Source: Vagococcus silagei
GTDB taxonomy: Bacteria > Bacillota > Bacilli > Lactobacillales > Vagococcaceae
Length of the DNA stretch: 64,000 nucleotides
NCBI RefSeq assembly: GCF_004795745.1
Contig: NZ_SDGV01000006.1
Location: 1 to 64,000 of the forward strand
Direction: 5' to 3'
Below are positions 8,272-17,176 of this stretch, one piece after another (positions within the stretch are counted from its first letter, which is position 1; every line of letters begins with the position of its first letter). The notes under the pieces were generated by a model that ran no database searches, was not told the DNA's origin, and worked only from the letters and a program-made list of their open reading frames with translations. The position numbers and the translations under genes were made by a program.

Positions 8272-8609
8272 ATATTTTCTCAATCCTTTCGCTGATTTTC
8301 TTTATAAGACGGAAAACATTGTTTTTCCGCCTTATTAAAAACATCACAAATATATGTTATTCTCTTTTATTGTATCATTTTATTTTTAATCCACAATAAA
8401 AAACGCCTTAAAAGTATAAAATAAAAAAACGTTTATCATATTTTTTATTTTAGTTTCGAACTACTTTATTGTTTTATATCAACCTTAAAATAGATAACTC
8501 AATTTATTAAATGACAAAAGTAAGTTGTAATCATCTTAGTCACGCAGTGCTTTTCATCTATATCCAATAAACTTTTCACTTAATTAAATTTCTATTACTA
8601 AACTATCAA
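8272..8609. other. Intergenic gap with one leader hairpin
   Basis: This gap of about 340 nt is AT-rich. The only structure seen is an inverted repeat at 8304-8335 (ATAAGaCGGAAAA / TTTTTCCgCCTTAT) just upstream of the DUF924 gene. On the minus strand the single mismatch becomes a G-U pair. It lacks a T-tail there, so a leader hairpin is more likely than a terminator. No gene is evident. Confidence 0.4.
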
Positions 8610-8654
8610 AAAAGTTTGTCTCAGACGCCAAATATTTGACTGAGACAAACTTTT
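8610..8654 (-). terminator. Terminator of lipoprotein gene 8662-9081
   Basis: A 15-bp stem AAAAGTTTGTCTCAG (8610-8624) pairs with 8640-8654, with a 15-nt loop and a T-rich tail on the minus strand, immediately downstream of the lipoprotein stop. Confidence 0.8.
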
Positions 8655-8661
8655 ATATTTC

Positions 8662-9081
8662 TTAATTATCTAAAATTTTAATTTCAAGCGGTGTCACTTG
8701 TGGTGGTAACGACTTAGTCATTGCTGCATTTTCAGGAAGAATAAATTCTATTTTCTTACCTTTTTCTAAATCCTTCATTTCTAGATTTGATTTTTTAAGA
8801 ACGTCTTCTGTAATTATTAAAGTCACGCCATCACTCTTAAAAACATCTGCATCCTTATCACCTGAGACCTCATCAACTTGAATTGAATCTTTTTCAACAG
8901 TAGAAATTGAACCTTTGTAACTTAATGTCACTTCATTTTCTTTTGATTCTGATGTTACTGTGGATACACTTGATGTTGCTTCACTGCTAGAAGTTGTTGT
9001 TTCCGGTTTTTCATTCTTTTGGCATCCTGCTAAAAGAAGAAGTAATGCCACACTACTCATCATTAATACTTTTTTTATCAT
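8662..9081 (-). CDS. Small lipoprotein of unknown function
   Basis: The protein has 139 residues from ATG 9081, which lies 6 nt after GAGGTG. The open frame extends 14 codons upstream but without a better site. The lipobox LLAGC follows the hydrophobic core. A Ser/Thr-rich linker (TTTSSSEATSSVSTVTSE) precedes a compact beta-rich domain of about 85 residues beginning VTLSYKGSISTVEKDSIQV. No known catalytic motif is visible. It should be exposed on the outer membrane face. Confidence 0.7.
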   Translation of the reverse strand: MIKKVLMMSSVALLLLLAGCQKNEKPETTTSSSEATSSVSTVTSESKENEVTLSYKGSISTVEKDSIQVDEVSGDKDADVFKSDGVTLIITEDVLKKSNLEMKDLEKGKKIEFILPENAAMTKSLPPQVTPLEIKILDN

Positions 9082-9226
9082 CCTCAGCACCTCTTTCATC
9101 TTAATTATAGTTCTAAATTTCATTTACAATTTTATTATAACATAACAATCATGCTTGTTATGTTATGTTTAAAAAAACTTAAGATAATAATCATAAAAAC
9201 ATCAATAATTTATTTTACAAAAAAAT

Positions 9227-9275
9227 AAAAAGCTATAAAATCAAATAGTGCTTAATTGATTTCATAGCCTTTTTT
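9227..9275 (-). terminator. Terminator of the His/Met-rich protein gene
   Basis: The minus strand forms a stem of GGCTATgAAATCAA with TTGATTTtATAGCT, followed by TTTTTATTTTTTTG. It lies about 60 nt after the stop at 9333. Confidence 0.7.
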
Positions 9276-9332
9276 ATTAGAAACACTTTATATCTAATGC
9301 AAGAGTCATAATTCTTGTTAAATATATCGTTT

Positions 9333-9806
9333 TTATTCTTGAACCCAACGACTTTGTCCATTCTGACAACCGCGACCTTGAGACCCCATGTGATGACGCC
9401 CTTGTCCTTCATTGTTCATATGATGTTGTCCTTGACCTATACCGTTACACCCATCTGGATAATTTCCATTCGTATGATCATGTCCATAAGGGCATGTCCA
9501 TTCTTCATTTTGATTAACAGTTTTATTTTCTTCAAGTTGTTCTACTTCACTATTCAACGTATTTCGACGTATTTCTGCTGAATTTCTATTCTCAGCACGC
9601 ATCATTTGATGTCGTGCTCCCTTAGTAAAGTTAAAGTTTTCTGCCGCTTCCTCTTGATTAATAAACTGCTTTGATGAAATTTCCCAACTGCTACGTTCAT
9701 TTGCTTGATCTGCATTCGCAGAAAGTTTCGGTTGAATAATAACTATGATGCTTAAAATTACGACAATCCCACTTAAAAAGCCACCTAACCACATTTTTCG
9801 CTTCAT
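9333..9806 (-). CDS. Secreted or membrane-anchored His/Met/Cys-rich protein
   Basis: This 157-residue protein has an N-terminal hydrophobic segment at residues 7-25. The C-terminal half holds clustered potential metal ligands: CPYGHDH at 105-111, Cys120, HHM at 128-130 and at 138-140, and Cys147, in a Gly/Gln-rich tail. I know no named family. It is divergent from a two-component system whose sensor has Met/His-rich extracytoplasmic stretches. A role in binding or sensing a soft metal outside the membrane is inferred. SD is AGGAGG. Confidence 0.65.
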   Translation of the reverse strand: MKRKMWLGGFLSGIVVILSIIVIIQPKLSANADQANERSSWEISSKQFINQEEAAENFNFTKGARHQMMRAENRNSAEIRRNTLNSEVEQLEENKTVNQNEEWTCPYGHDHTNGNYPDGCNGIGQGQHHMNNEGQGRHHMGSQGRGCQNGQSRWVQE

Positions 9807-9895
9807 TATTATTTCCTCCTAATATATTTGTTATAATCATTGTATAAGACAGATATGTTCAAAGTGTGACAAAAAACAAGAAACGGAGAATAAAA

Positions 9896-10576
9896 ATGAA
9901 ACTTCTAATTATTGAAGATAATATACAGCTTCAAACAATTCTTGCTAATTACTTACGTCATCAAAATTATAACGTTCTTACTGCACATACTGGTGAACTT
10001 GGATTACAAATTTTTCAAGAAGAACCGATTGATTTAATTTTACTCGATATTATGTTACCTGGAATTAATGGTTTTGAAGTTTGTAAAAAAATACGTCAAA
10101 CATCGATGGTCCCCATCATTATGATTACTGCACGCAGTGAGGATCACGATAAAATTTTAGGGTTAGACGTTGGTGCAGATGATTATATTGTTAAACCATT
10201 TTCAAACAAAGAAATGGATGCTCGAATTCGTGCTATTATGCGACGATTGGAAGTAAATGATAATCAACTACAAAACAACATCCTAATAGGACTACAAATC
10301 AACGATGAAGCGAGACAGGTACTTCTTGAAAACAAGGAAATTCATCTAACAAAGAAAGAATTTGATTTACTATCTCACTTTTCACAACATCCCAATCAAG
10401 TTTTTACACGAGACCACTTACTAGACAGCGTTTGGGGATATGATTATCTAGGTGATTTTAGAACTGTTGATAGTCATATAAAAAGATTAAGGGAAAAACT
10501 TAAGCTTATGCAAGAAGTAAATTGGGATATTAAAACAATTTGGGGTAAAGGCTACATGTTCGAGGTCCGCAAATGA
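9896..10576 (+). CDS. OmpR-family response regulator
   Basis: The 226-residue protein has an N-terminal receiver domain with acidic pocket E7/D8, phospho-acceptor D51 (LLDIMLPG) and the IVKPF lysine loop, followed by a winged-helix DNA-binding domain (LTKKEFDLLSHF, then RTVDSHIKRLREKL). A GTG 10 codons upstream is in frame, but ATG 9896 follows GGAG by 7 nt and gives the canonical start MKLLIIEDN. It overlaps the kinase gene by 4 nt (ATGA). The gene shares an 89-nt divergent control region with the His/Met-rich protein. Confidence 0.92.
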   Translation: MKLLIIEDNIQLQTILANYLRHQNYNVLTAHTGELGLQIFQEEPIDLILLDIMLPGINGFEVCKKIRQTSMVPIIMITARSEDHDKILGLDVGADDYIVKPFSNKEMDARIRAIMRRLEVNDNQLQNNILIGLQINDEARQVLLENKEIHLTKKEFDLLSHFSQHPNQVFTRDHLLDSVWGYDYLGDFRTVDSHIKRLREKLKLMQEVNWDIKTIWGKGYMFEVRK

Positions 10577-12108
10577 AAACTAAAAAAAAGATGACACATC
10601 GAATCACACTTAACTTCTCAGCCATTCTTTTCTTATTTGCTATCGTGGTTCTTGCAACTTTTTTTATTTTGTTGAATCAACAATCAGCTAAAATTTATCA
10701 AAATCAAATGATAGAACATGGACAAATCATTGCTGATAATCTCACAAATGATTTCGAAGAAAATGATTATAGTAATGAAAATGACAATTCCTCACATCGA
10801 CAAATTATGGCAAGCGGAATGCAAATGCATGGTGGCATGAGAAGTTACTATTCAACTATTCAATTGATACAGCAAATGACTGGGGGTAAGATTTGGTTAG
10901 TAACCGCTGACGGTTCTCCGTTATTTGAGCCACCTAGCTCTAACCATATGGGGCACGGAAAAGGTAGGATGCAACAACAATCAGAATATACGCAACCTCT
11001 AACAGATACAAGTAGTGATCTACTTAATAAAGTCACACAAGAAAATACCGTCGTAACTCAAAATAATAAAATGCTAGCACAAGTTGGCTTACCGATTTAT
11101 AAAAACAAACAATTGATTGGTGCCGTCCTAATGGAAGCAGCAACTAAAGATCGTTTACAGCAACAATTTTCTGACTTTTCTATACTGTTTATCAGTTTAC
11201 TTATTGCATTGATTTTAACTGTGTTTATGGCGTTTAAAACTGCTAAAAAAATTGTAAAGCCAATTCAGCAGATGGAGGATTTTACGACTGAACTAATTGA
11301 CGAAAATTATCATTCTCAACTTCAGATTAATACTGAGGATGAGTTAAACCAATTAGCTAATCAGTTAAATTCTTTAAGTAGTCAACTAGAAATAGCTAAA
11401 TTCGAAAGAGAAAACAAGGAAATTAGTCAAAAACGATTCCTCTCACAAATTTCTCATGAACTTCGAACTCCTGTTATGATTATCCGAAATTCAATCGAAA
11501 CGTTAAACGATCAGTTTGATAATACAACAATTGAACAAAAAGAATACCTTCAATTACTTATGAACGAAGCTGAACAGTTAGAATTATTGTTAAATGATCT
11601 TTTAGAATTAAATCGCCTTCAATCAACAGAATTTTCTCTTGAAGAAAAACCTATTGATCTCTATGAAGTAATTGAAAATGCATTACGCGCTTATCGCAAT
11701 ATTGCTAATCAAAAGCAACAGACTCTTCACTTTTCCAATCAACTAATAGAACAAACATTAATCATTGGTGATTATCAACGATTAGCACAACTCATTCGTC
11801 TACTTTTAGACAACTCTATTAAATACAGTCCGAAAAGCCAAGAAGTGTCCATCATTTTATACAAGAATAATGATTATTTATCCATCGATATTCAGAACAA
11901 AACGATACAATCAATCGACGAAAAAAATATACAACACTTTTTCGATACGTTCGAACGTGGACAACATTCAAGTATTCCAGGTCATGGTCTAGGTCTTTCT
12001 ATTGCTAAACAAATCACCACAAGACATGACGGATTCATACGTTTAGACAAAACGAAGCCGCAATTATTCGTCGTGTCCCTTGATTTTCCAATTTACTACA
12101 GTCACTAA
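10573..12108 (+). CDS. Sensor histidine kinase with Met/His-rich sensor domain
   Basis: The 511-residue protein has TM1 at about 11-34, an extracytoplasmic domain 35-200, TM2 about 202-221, HAMP, a HisKA domain with H295 in SQISHELRTP, and an ATPase domain with N-box LLLDNSIKYSP and G-box GHGLGLSIAK. The sensor domain contains MASGMQMHGGM (79-89) and HMGHGKGRM (125-133), unusual for a generic kinase and suggestive of copper or another soft metal as signal. That ligand is inferred. Translation is coupled to the response regulator. Confidence 0.9.
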   Translation: MKTKKKMTHRITLNFSAILFLFAIVVLATFFILLNQQSAKIYQNQMIEHGQIIADNLTNDFEENDYSNENDNSSHRQIMASGMQMHGGMRSYYSTIQLIQQMTGGKIWLVTADGSPLFEPPSSNHMGHGKGRMQQQSEYTQPLTDTSSDLLNKVTQENTVVTQNNKMLAQVGLPIYKNKQLIGAVLMEAATKDRLQQQFSDFSILFISLLIALILTVFMAFKTAKKIVKPIQQMEDFTTELIDENYHSQLQINTEDELNQLANQLNSLSSQLEIAKFERENKEISQKRFLSQISHELRTPVMIIRNSIETLNDQFDNTTIEQKEYLQLLMNEAEQLELLLNDLLELNRLQSTEFSLEEKPIDLYEVIENALRAYRNIANQKQQTLHFSNQLIEQTLIIGDYQRLAQLIRLLLDNSIKYSPKSQEVSIILYKNNDYLSIDIQNKTIQSIDEKNIQHFFDTFERGQHSSIPGHGLGLSIAKQITTRHDGFIRLDKTKPQLFVVSLDFPIYYSH

Positions 12109-12358
12109 TACTTATCTTTTTTATCGTCTACTATAAGTCAAATTGAAAACTATACATTTTAATGGTATATTTGTTGTGACTGTTGATTTATTTATTGTTG
12201 ATAGTATCATGTTGTATGCCTTTTCAAAATATTTTATTTACTTAAATATTTTATTGATTCATTTTTTTATTAAATAAAAAAATTATATTGAAATTTTGTG
12301 TTTGTTCTTCTTTCGTTTTTTATTATAATGAGTCTAGAACTGTAGAAGGAGCGTCTTT

Positions 12359-12823
12359 ATGTCTATAAAAAAAATCAACAAGCTTTTTCGCATTGTTATT
12401 ATATGTATCGGAATTATTAGCATTACTTTTCTTTTTTTTGTTGCACCACTTGCTAGTCACTCAATTCATTTAAATACACATCAATTGATAATTCAAATCT
12501 TCTTTTGGGTTTCAGCAATTCCAGTGTTTGGTATTTTATTCAGTCTTTGGAAAATTAGTACTGAATTAAAAAAAGAACACTATTTTTCTGAAATCATTCA
12601 AAAAAAATTGACATACATTACTCGCGCAGGCATTGCAGAGTGTGTCATTTATAGTATTGCGATATTATTTGGATTGTTTTTTATTAAAAACAACCCATCT
12701 TACTTCGTTTTTACAGGTTTATTTTTCTTGATTGGCATCATTATTGCAATATTTGCTACGTTACTCTTACATATTATTAAACATGCTGATGAACTTAAAA
12801 ATGAGCATGATTTAACAATTTAA
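12359..12823 (+). CDS. DUF2975 family membrane protein
   Basis: The 154-residue protein has four predicted membrane segments (about 12-32, 43-63, 92-112, 118-140) and the central motif KISTELKKEHYFSE typical of DUF2975. ATG 12359 follows AAGGAG. The family is nearly always encoded beside a small YozG-type HTH protein, as here. Such pairs resemble regulator and membrane-partner units, but the signal is unknown. A TATAAT box lies upstream near 12322. Confidence 0.82.
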   Translation: MSIKKINKLFRIVIICIGIISITFLFFVAPLASHSIHLNTHQLIIQIFFWVSAIPVFGILFSLWKISTELKKEHYFSEIIQKKLTYITRAGIAECVIYSIAILFGLFFIKNNPSYFVFTGLFFLIGIIIAIFATLLLHIIKHADELKNEHDLTI

Positions 12824-12835
12824 GGAGGTAATTAT

Positions 12836-13048
12836 ATGGCGATTGTTGTTAATATCGATGTCATGTTAGCAAAACGAAAAATGAGTGTTACAGAACTAGC
12901 AAATCATGTTGGCATTACCATGGCAAATATTTCCATCCTTAAGAATGGAAAAGCCAAAGCAGTAAAATTTTCGACTTTAGAAAAAATTTGTGAAGCTTTA
13001 GATTGTCAACCAGGGGATATTTTAGAATATGTTTCCGATGACAAGTGA
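12836..13048 (+). CDS. Small Cro/CI-type HTH regulator (YozG-like)
   Basis: This 70-residue single-domain helix-turn-helix protein has the family pattern VMLAKRKMSVTELANHVGIT, then SILKNGKAKAVKFSTLEKICEALDCQPGDILEY. It lies 12 nt after the DUF2975 gene with an AAGGAGG SD overlapping that gene's stop, so the two are co-transcribed. It probably represses its own operon. Targets elsewhere are unknown. Confidence 0.85.
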   Translation: MAIVVNIDVMLAKRKMSVTELANHVGITMANISILKNGKAKAVKFSTLEKICEALDCQPGDILEYVSDDK

Positions 13049-13106
13049 TCGTTTATTTAAAAATTACCAAGTTTAGATTATTTGATAAATGGAGGCTTTA
13101 TTTAAT

Positions 13107-13592
13107 ATGAAAAAACGAAATCGGCAAGCAATTATCAGGCGCTTAGTAAATGAGCATGATATTTCAAACCAACACGAATTGATGGAACTATTAAAAGCAG
13201 AAAAAGTTGAAACAACACAAGCAACCATTTCACGTGATATTCGCGAATTAAATATTGTGAAACGCCATCGACCGAATGGAAAATCTTCCTACCATATTTT
13301 CAATCGTGAATTATCTGAAATGAAGAAAAATACCGATAAAGAACGACTGATGAATGCCGTAAACGATACAGGCGTTTCAATTAGCCAAATTGAATTTATG
13401 AATCTCTTAAATGTTCTACCAGGGAATGGACCTTCGATTGGTGTATTGATTGACCGCTTAAAAGATGAACTTAAGGATGTAGTAGCATGTGTTTCTGGGG
13501 ATGACACGATTCTAATTCTTTCGTATACACGTGAAGAAGCTGAACGTGTAAATAAATATTTTCAAAATCTACTTTATGAACCTCAACATTAA
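13107..13592 (+). CDS. argR: ArgR-family arginine repressor
   Basis: The 161-residue protein has an N-terminal winged-helix (NQHELMELLKAEKVETTQATISRDIRELNIV) and a C-terminal arginine-binding/oligomerisation domain (GPSIGVLIDRLKDEL, CVSGDDTILIL). This matches ArgR/AhrC, which control arginine biosynthesis and catabolism. An upstream ATG at 13089 overlaps the GGAGG SD, so 13107 is the start. No arginine gene is adjacent. Lactobacillales often carry several ArgR paralogues, so the exact regulon cannot be inferred. Confidence 0.88.
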   Translation: MKKRNRQAIIRRLVNEHDISNQHELMELLKAEKVETTQATISRDIRELNIVKRHRPNGKSSYHIFNRELSEMKKNTDKERLMNAVNDTGVSISQIEFMNLLNVLPGNGPSIGVLIDRLKDELKDVVACVSGDDTILILSYTREEAERVNKYFQNLLYEPQH

Positions 13593-13630
13593 TCCTCACA
13601 TTTAAAAATCACTTAACACAAACTAATAAG

Positions 13631-13684
13631 AGACTCTTTGCTAACTGGTGTTGATGCTTATCAACTGTAGTTAACAGGGAGTCT
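13631..13684 (+). terminator. Terminator after argR
   Basis: AGACTC (13631-13636) and TAACT segments pair with AGTTAA and GAGTCT (13679-13684) across a partly paired stem with G-U pairs, followed by a T-rich tail. It lies about 40 nt after the argR stop. Confidence 0.6.
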
Positions 13685-13778
13685 TTATTACTATTCTTAA
13701 ATAAATAAAACAGATTTGCAAGCTGTAATTAACGCGTGTAAAATGAAATTAAAGGACTAACAAAAAGGAGGCATTATC

Positions 13779-15281
13779 TTGGATAAAACAATTTTTAGTT
13801 TACTTGATCGTCGCAACCAAGCCATTCTAAATATTATTGAAATTATCTCCGACACCAATCAATGGTATTCCATTAATGAATTAAGTCAGTCTCTCGATGT
13901 ATCTAGCCGTACTGTACAACGTTATATTAATACTCTTATTGAATTTGTTGATGCTTATAACGAAAAAAGTAACCGTCCAATAGAGTTACAACTTGAAAAA
14001 TTTAAAGGAATTAAATTAATTATTGATCGTGGTAGCAATTACATGGTTTTTAGAAATTTCATCTTAGAACAAGACGATACTTTATTTCTTCTCAGCCAGT
14101 TACTAATTGGAAACGTCCCCTCCGTACGAAAATATGCTGATGATAATTATCTTAACGAAGATACTGTTCGAAAGAATATTCGGAAAATCAAACACTTTTT
14201 TAAAGATTATGATTTAGGTATTGCTAATAATACCCTTGAAATCACTGGCGAAGAAAAACAAATACGGTTAATTATGTTTGTCATTTTTTGGCTTGTCTTC
14301 AAAGGTCTTAATTGGCCATTTAAAGCAATTGATCGCAATAAGGTTAATAACACGATTAATTATTTAGAAGATGATCTAGGCACTAAACTTTCAGAAATTC
14401 ACCGACGCCAGCTCAGTTATCTCCTAGCAATTCATTTAATCCGAATCAGTAAAGGCCACGTTGTTGAAATGGAAGATGAATGGAAATCTTTTGTTAATAT
14501 CCATAGTCTCATCAAACGTTCTCATTTTTTAAATGCCTTACGTGAAGACTACTTAATTTATTCTGAATCAGAATTGACTCTTTTAACTTTAGGACTACTT
14601 TCTAAACCTAAGTTTTATCAAATTGAAATCTTTAAAACAAATGTTTTTGATTACCAAGCTAAAACTAATTCAGATGTTTATCAGATTACACAACAATTCA
14701 TGGACTATTTTGAAGAAAACATCGTAGAAATTCCTGATAATATTCAAGAGCGTTTCTTCTCTACTGCATTTTGTACTCATTTATTTGCAAAAATTTTTAA
14801 TAACATTCATGTTGATATCGATGGTCATGATATTTCTAGAATTTATCGTAAAGATTATCCAACCTTAGAGAAAAAATTACTCACTTTAATTGCTAATTTA
14901 AAAGAAAGTACTCAAAATCCGCTTTTTGAAGAAGAACACTTCTTAATGCAAAAATATATGTTACTATTTTCTTCTATTTTACCAATGACTTATTTTGAAC
15001 CAACAATTACTCTTTTCTTAGACTCTGATCTACCTTATTATTTAAAACAAAATTTAGTCAAAAAAATAACTGGTTATTTTAAATTTGATTTTAATTTAAT
15101 TGTCTTAGAAAATGACGAAGAGGAAAAAGCCGATCTTATTCTGACGAATATACCAAATTTATTTGAAGAACAGCATCGATTTTCCTATGATATTCATCTC
15201 TTTGAATATCCCTTTAAACCCCGTGATTTTAACGATATCGAAAAAAAATTGCGTATTATAACTCAACGAAAAACAAATTAA
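13779..15281 (+). CDS. Mga-like transcriptional regulator
   Basis: The 500-residue protein begins at TTG 13779, 7 nt after AAAGGAGG. The N-terminal winged helix (YSINELSQSLDVSSRTVQRYINTLIEF) and a second HTH near residue 118 (VRKYADDNYLNEDTVRKNIRKIKHFF) are the two DNA-binding modules of the Mga/AtxA class. The long helical remainder would correspond to PRD-like regulatory regions, though phospho-histidines are not obvious. Mga proteins control surface and virulence-type genes in streptococci. The target here is unknown; the C69 dipeptidase is next to it but convergent. Confidence 0.75.
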   Translation: MDKTIFSLLDRRNQAILNIIEIISDTNQWYSINELSQSLDVSSRTVQRYINTLIEFVDAYNEKSNRPIELQLEKFKGIKLIIDRGSNYMVFRNFILEQDDTLFLLSQLLIGNVPSVRKYADDNYLNEDTVRKNIRKIKHFFKDYDLGIANNTLEITGEEKQIRLIMFVIFWLVFKGLNWPFKAIDRNKVNNTINYLEDDLGTKLSEIHRRQLSYLLAIHLIRISKGHVVEMEDEWKSFVNIHSLIKRSHFLNALREDYLIYSESELTLLTLGLLSKPKFYQIEIFKTNVFDYQAKTNSDVYQITQQFMDYFEENIVEIPDNIQERFFSTAFCTHLFAKIFNNIHVDIDGHDISRIYRKDYPTLEKKLLTLIANLKESTQNPLFEEEHFLMQKYMLLFSSILPMTYFEPTITLFLDSDLPYYLKQNLVKKITGYFKFDFNLIVLENDEEEKADLILTNIPNLFEEQHRFSYDIHLFEYPFKPRDFNDIEKKLRIITQRKTN

Positions 15282-15287
15282 GATTAA

Positions 15288-15323
15288 AAAAACCTTTGAC
15301 CACTAATTCGGTCAAAGGTTTTT
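15288..15323. terminator. Bidirectional terminator
   Basis: A 14-bp perfect stem AAAAACCTTTGACC (15288-15301) pairs with 15310-15323, with an 8-nt loop and A/T tracts on both sides, between convergent genes. Confidence 0.85.
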
Positions 15324-15327
15324 ATTC

Positions 15328-16785
15328 TTATAGTTTTTTATTATGTTTTGTTGGTGTTTTCTTAGTTAATTCAATGATCATACGTTGTTGCATTTCTTTG
15401 TTCTCTTTAAGTGCATAATCAGAGAATTCTACTGCTTTTTTATTTAATAATTCTGGTAAAGCTTTTGCGTCAGATTTAATTAATGATTCTGCTTCTTTAT
15501 CTGTTTTTTCTAATTCTTGATTTAAATGTTTCCGTACTTTTTGACGTGTTGGTAAGATTTCCTTATTTTTTAAGTTTTTATAATCTGAATTTGCGTACAC
15601 ATCATTCATACGGTATGTCCAGTATGCCGATTCATTATCTGGCTGATCAGTACCCATTTGATATTGTTTAGGTGTTTCAGTCATACCATTATAGAAAGGT
15701 ACGAAACTACTAGTGTCTGTAACACCCATTGCTAACCAATGAATACCACTGATTTCTTCAGGAACATCTTTTCTAAATTGTAAAATATGTGCTTCCATTG
15801 TTTGTGGCACACTAATTGGGCGATATTTATCTGGTTCAGAACCAGTTTTTGTATCATATTTTGTACCATTAAAGTGTAGAGATAAAACTTGTCCAACTTT
15901 AGCAACTGAAACTGGTTTATCTGCTTTTTGGAAGAAATCATATTTTTCATCTGTGATTTCACGTTTATTTGATGGTGTTAACGTACGTTGTGCATCCCAA
16001 AGTCTAGGTAAGTTATATTTGTTATCTTTATCTTGGTCAGCAAAGATTTCACGTAATGATGCTTTTTTAACATCATCTGCTAATTTATTATCTTTAATAA
16101 ATTTAGGTAGATCTTTTGAATACATTACATTTTCTTTGTCATCCCAATCAATTTTTTGAATGGCTAACATATTTGGTACTACTGCATAACTATCGTCAGG
16201 AACCCTAACAGCAACCCAATGGTGTCCACTTAATAATTCCATATACCATACATTATCTTTATCTGAGAATAGAATACCATTTGTTTCTGCTGAACCTTGA
16301 TCTTCAACAATTTTACCTGTACGTTCAACGCCTTCTTTAGCAGTTGATACATAAGGTAAAACAACAGTTACTGAAGAATCTTCTGCAAATCCATCTTCAA
16401 CATGTGGATCTAATTTTAAAATTGATTCTTTTGTTGTTCCAGATTCTGTCGAACTCATTGCCACGTTTTTACTATTAATTCCGTCTGCTTCATATGCCCC
16501 TTCAGATACATCCCATTCAGGAGTTGCAGTATATCTTAAGTGCTCTTTTGGTAATTCAATCTTAAAGCCATTTCCTTTAGACTCAAAAGATGTCGGGTTA
16601 CTATTTGCTTCACGAACATAAAAATGTTTCGCCCATGCAGTTCCCATATCTTCGGTTCTTGCAATAATTGTCGATCCATCTGCTGTAGCATTCTTACCGA
16701 CTAAGACTGAAGTACACGCGTCTGCTGATACACCTCCAACTAAAAGTAGTAATGCTGCTGAACATCCAAACCATATTTTCTTCAT
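15328..16785 (-). CDS. Secreted C69-family dipeptidase
   Basis: The 485-residue protein is of peptidase family C69 (PepD), N-terminal-nucleophile dipeptidases. A signal peptide (MKKIWFG, hydrophobic core to about residue 20, ADA cleavage) would expose Cys24 as the new N-terminus in CTSVLVGKNATADGSTIIAR, the canonical catalytic start. The AMGVTDTSSFVPFY block is also typical. A secreted form of C69 implies peptide processing at the cell surface. The ribosome binding site is weak: a GGTGGAAG motif lies too far upstream, in the loop of a small hairpin. Confidence 0.85.
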   Translation of the reverse strand: MKKIWFGCSAALLLLVGGVSADACTSVLVGKNATADGSTIIARTEDMGTAWAKHFYVREANSNPTSFESKGNGFKIELPKEHLRYTATPEWDVSEGAYEADGINSKNVAMSSTESGTTKESILKLDPHVEDGFAEDSSVTVVLPYVSTAKEGVERTGKIVEDQGSAETNGILFSDKDNVWYMELLSGHHWVAVRVPDDSYAVVPNMLAIQKIDWDDKENVMYSKDLPKFIKDNKLADDVKKASLREIFADQDKDNKYNLPRLWDAQRTLTPSNKREITDEKYDFFQKADKPVSVAKVGQVLSLHFNGTKYDTKTGSEPDKYRPISVPQTMEAHILQFRKDVPEEISGIHWLAMGVTDTSSFVPFYNGMTETPKQYQMGTDQPDNESAYWTYRMNDVYANSDYKNLKNKEILPTRQKVRKHLNQELEKTDKEAESLIKSDAKALPELLNKKAVEFSDYALKENKEMQQRMIIELTKKTPTKHNKKL

Positions 16786-17133
16786 TTCAGGATAAGTTTA
16801 TGTCTTCCACCATAAACCTATCTTTCACATCCTTCCTTTTATATATCTGTCACACGACAAGTATACCATTTCACAAGGAAAACGCTATTATATATGTCAA
16901 ATCCTTAAGCTTTATCTCATTTTATTGTTATAGAGTCTTTTAACTATCAGTATAAATGATAAATAATTCACATACTTTAGTTTATAAAATCACATATTTA
17001 CTGGTTTTTATCTCCGCTTTGTAAGAAAAATAGTCTCTAGCCCTCACTAAGAAACGTTAGTCTTTTAAAGGCACATATTTTTATCGCTTTTCACAATCAA
17101 AATAGTACCAATTTAGATAATCAAATAAAAAAA
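16786..17133. other. Intergenic gap upstream of the C69 dipeptidase
   Basis: This 348-nt AT-rich gap holds a small hairpin at 16796-16817 (GTTTATG/CATAAAC) over the leader of the dipeptidase gene and a sequence at 16877-16890 that matches 12 of 14 positions of the CcpA cre consensus. An 8-codon leader frame ending in TGA sits 1 nt before the dipeptidase ATG. Nothing else was recognised. Confidence 0.35.
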
Positions 17134-17169
17134 AAGCAACAACTATTATTGTGGTAATAGTTGTTGCTT
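17134..17169 (-). terminator. Terminator of the nucleoside salvage operon
   Basis: A 15-bp perfect stem AAGCAACAACTATTA (17134-17148) pairs with 17155-17169, 6-nt loop, with a T-tract on the minus strand just after deoD. Confidence 0.85.
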
Positions 17170-17176
17170 CAAATTT

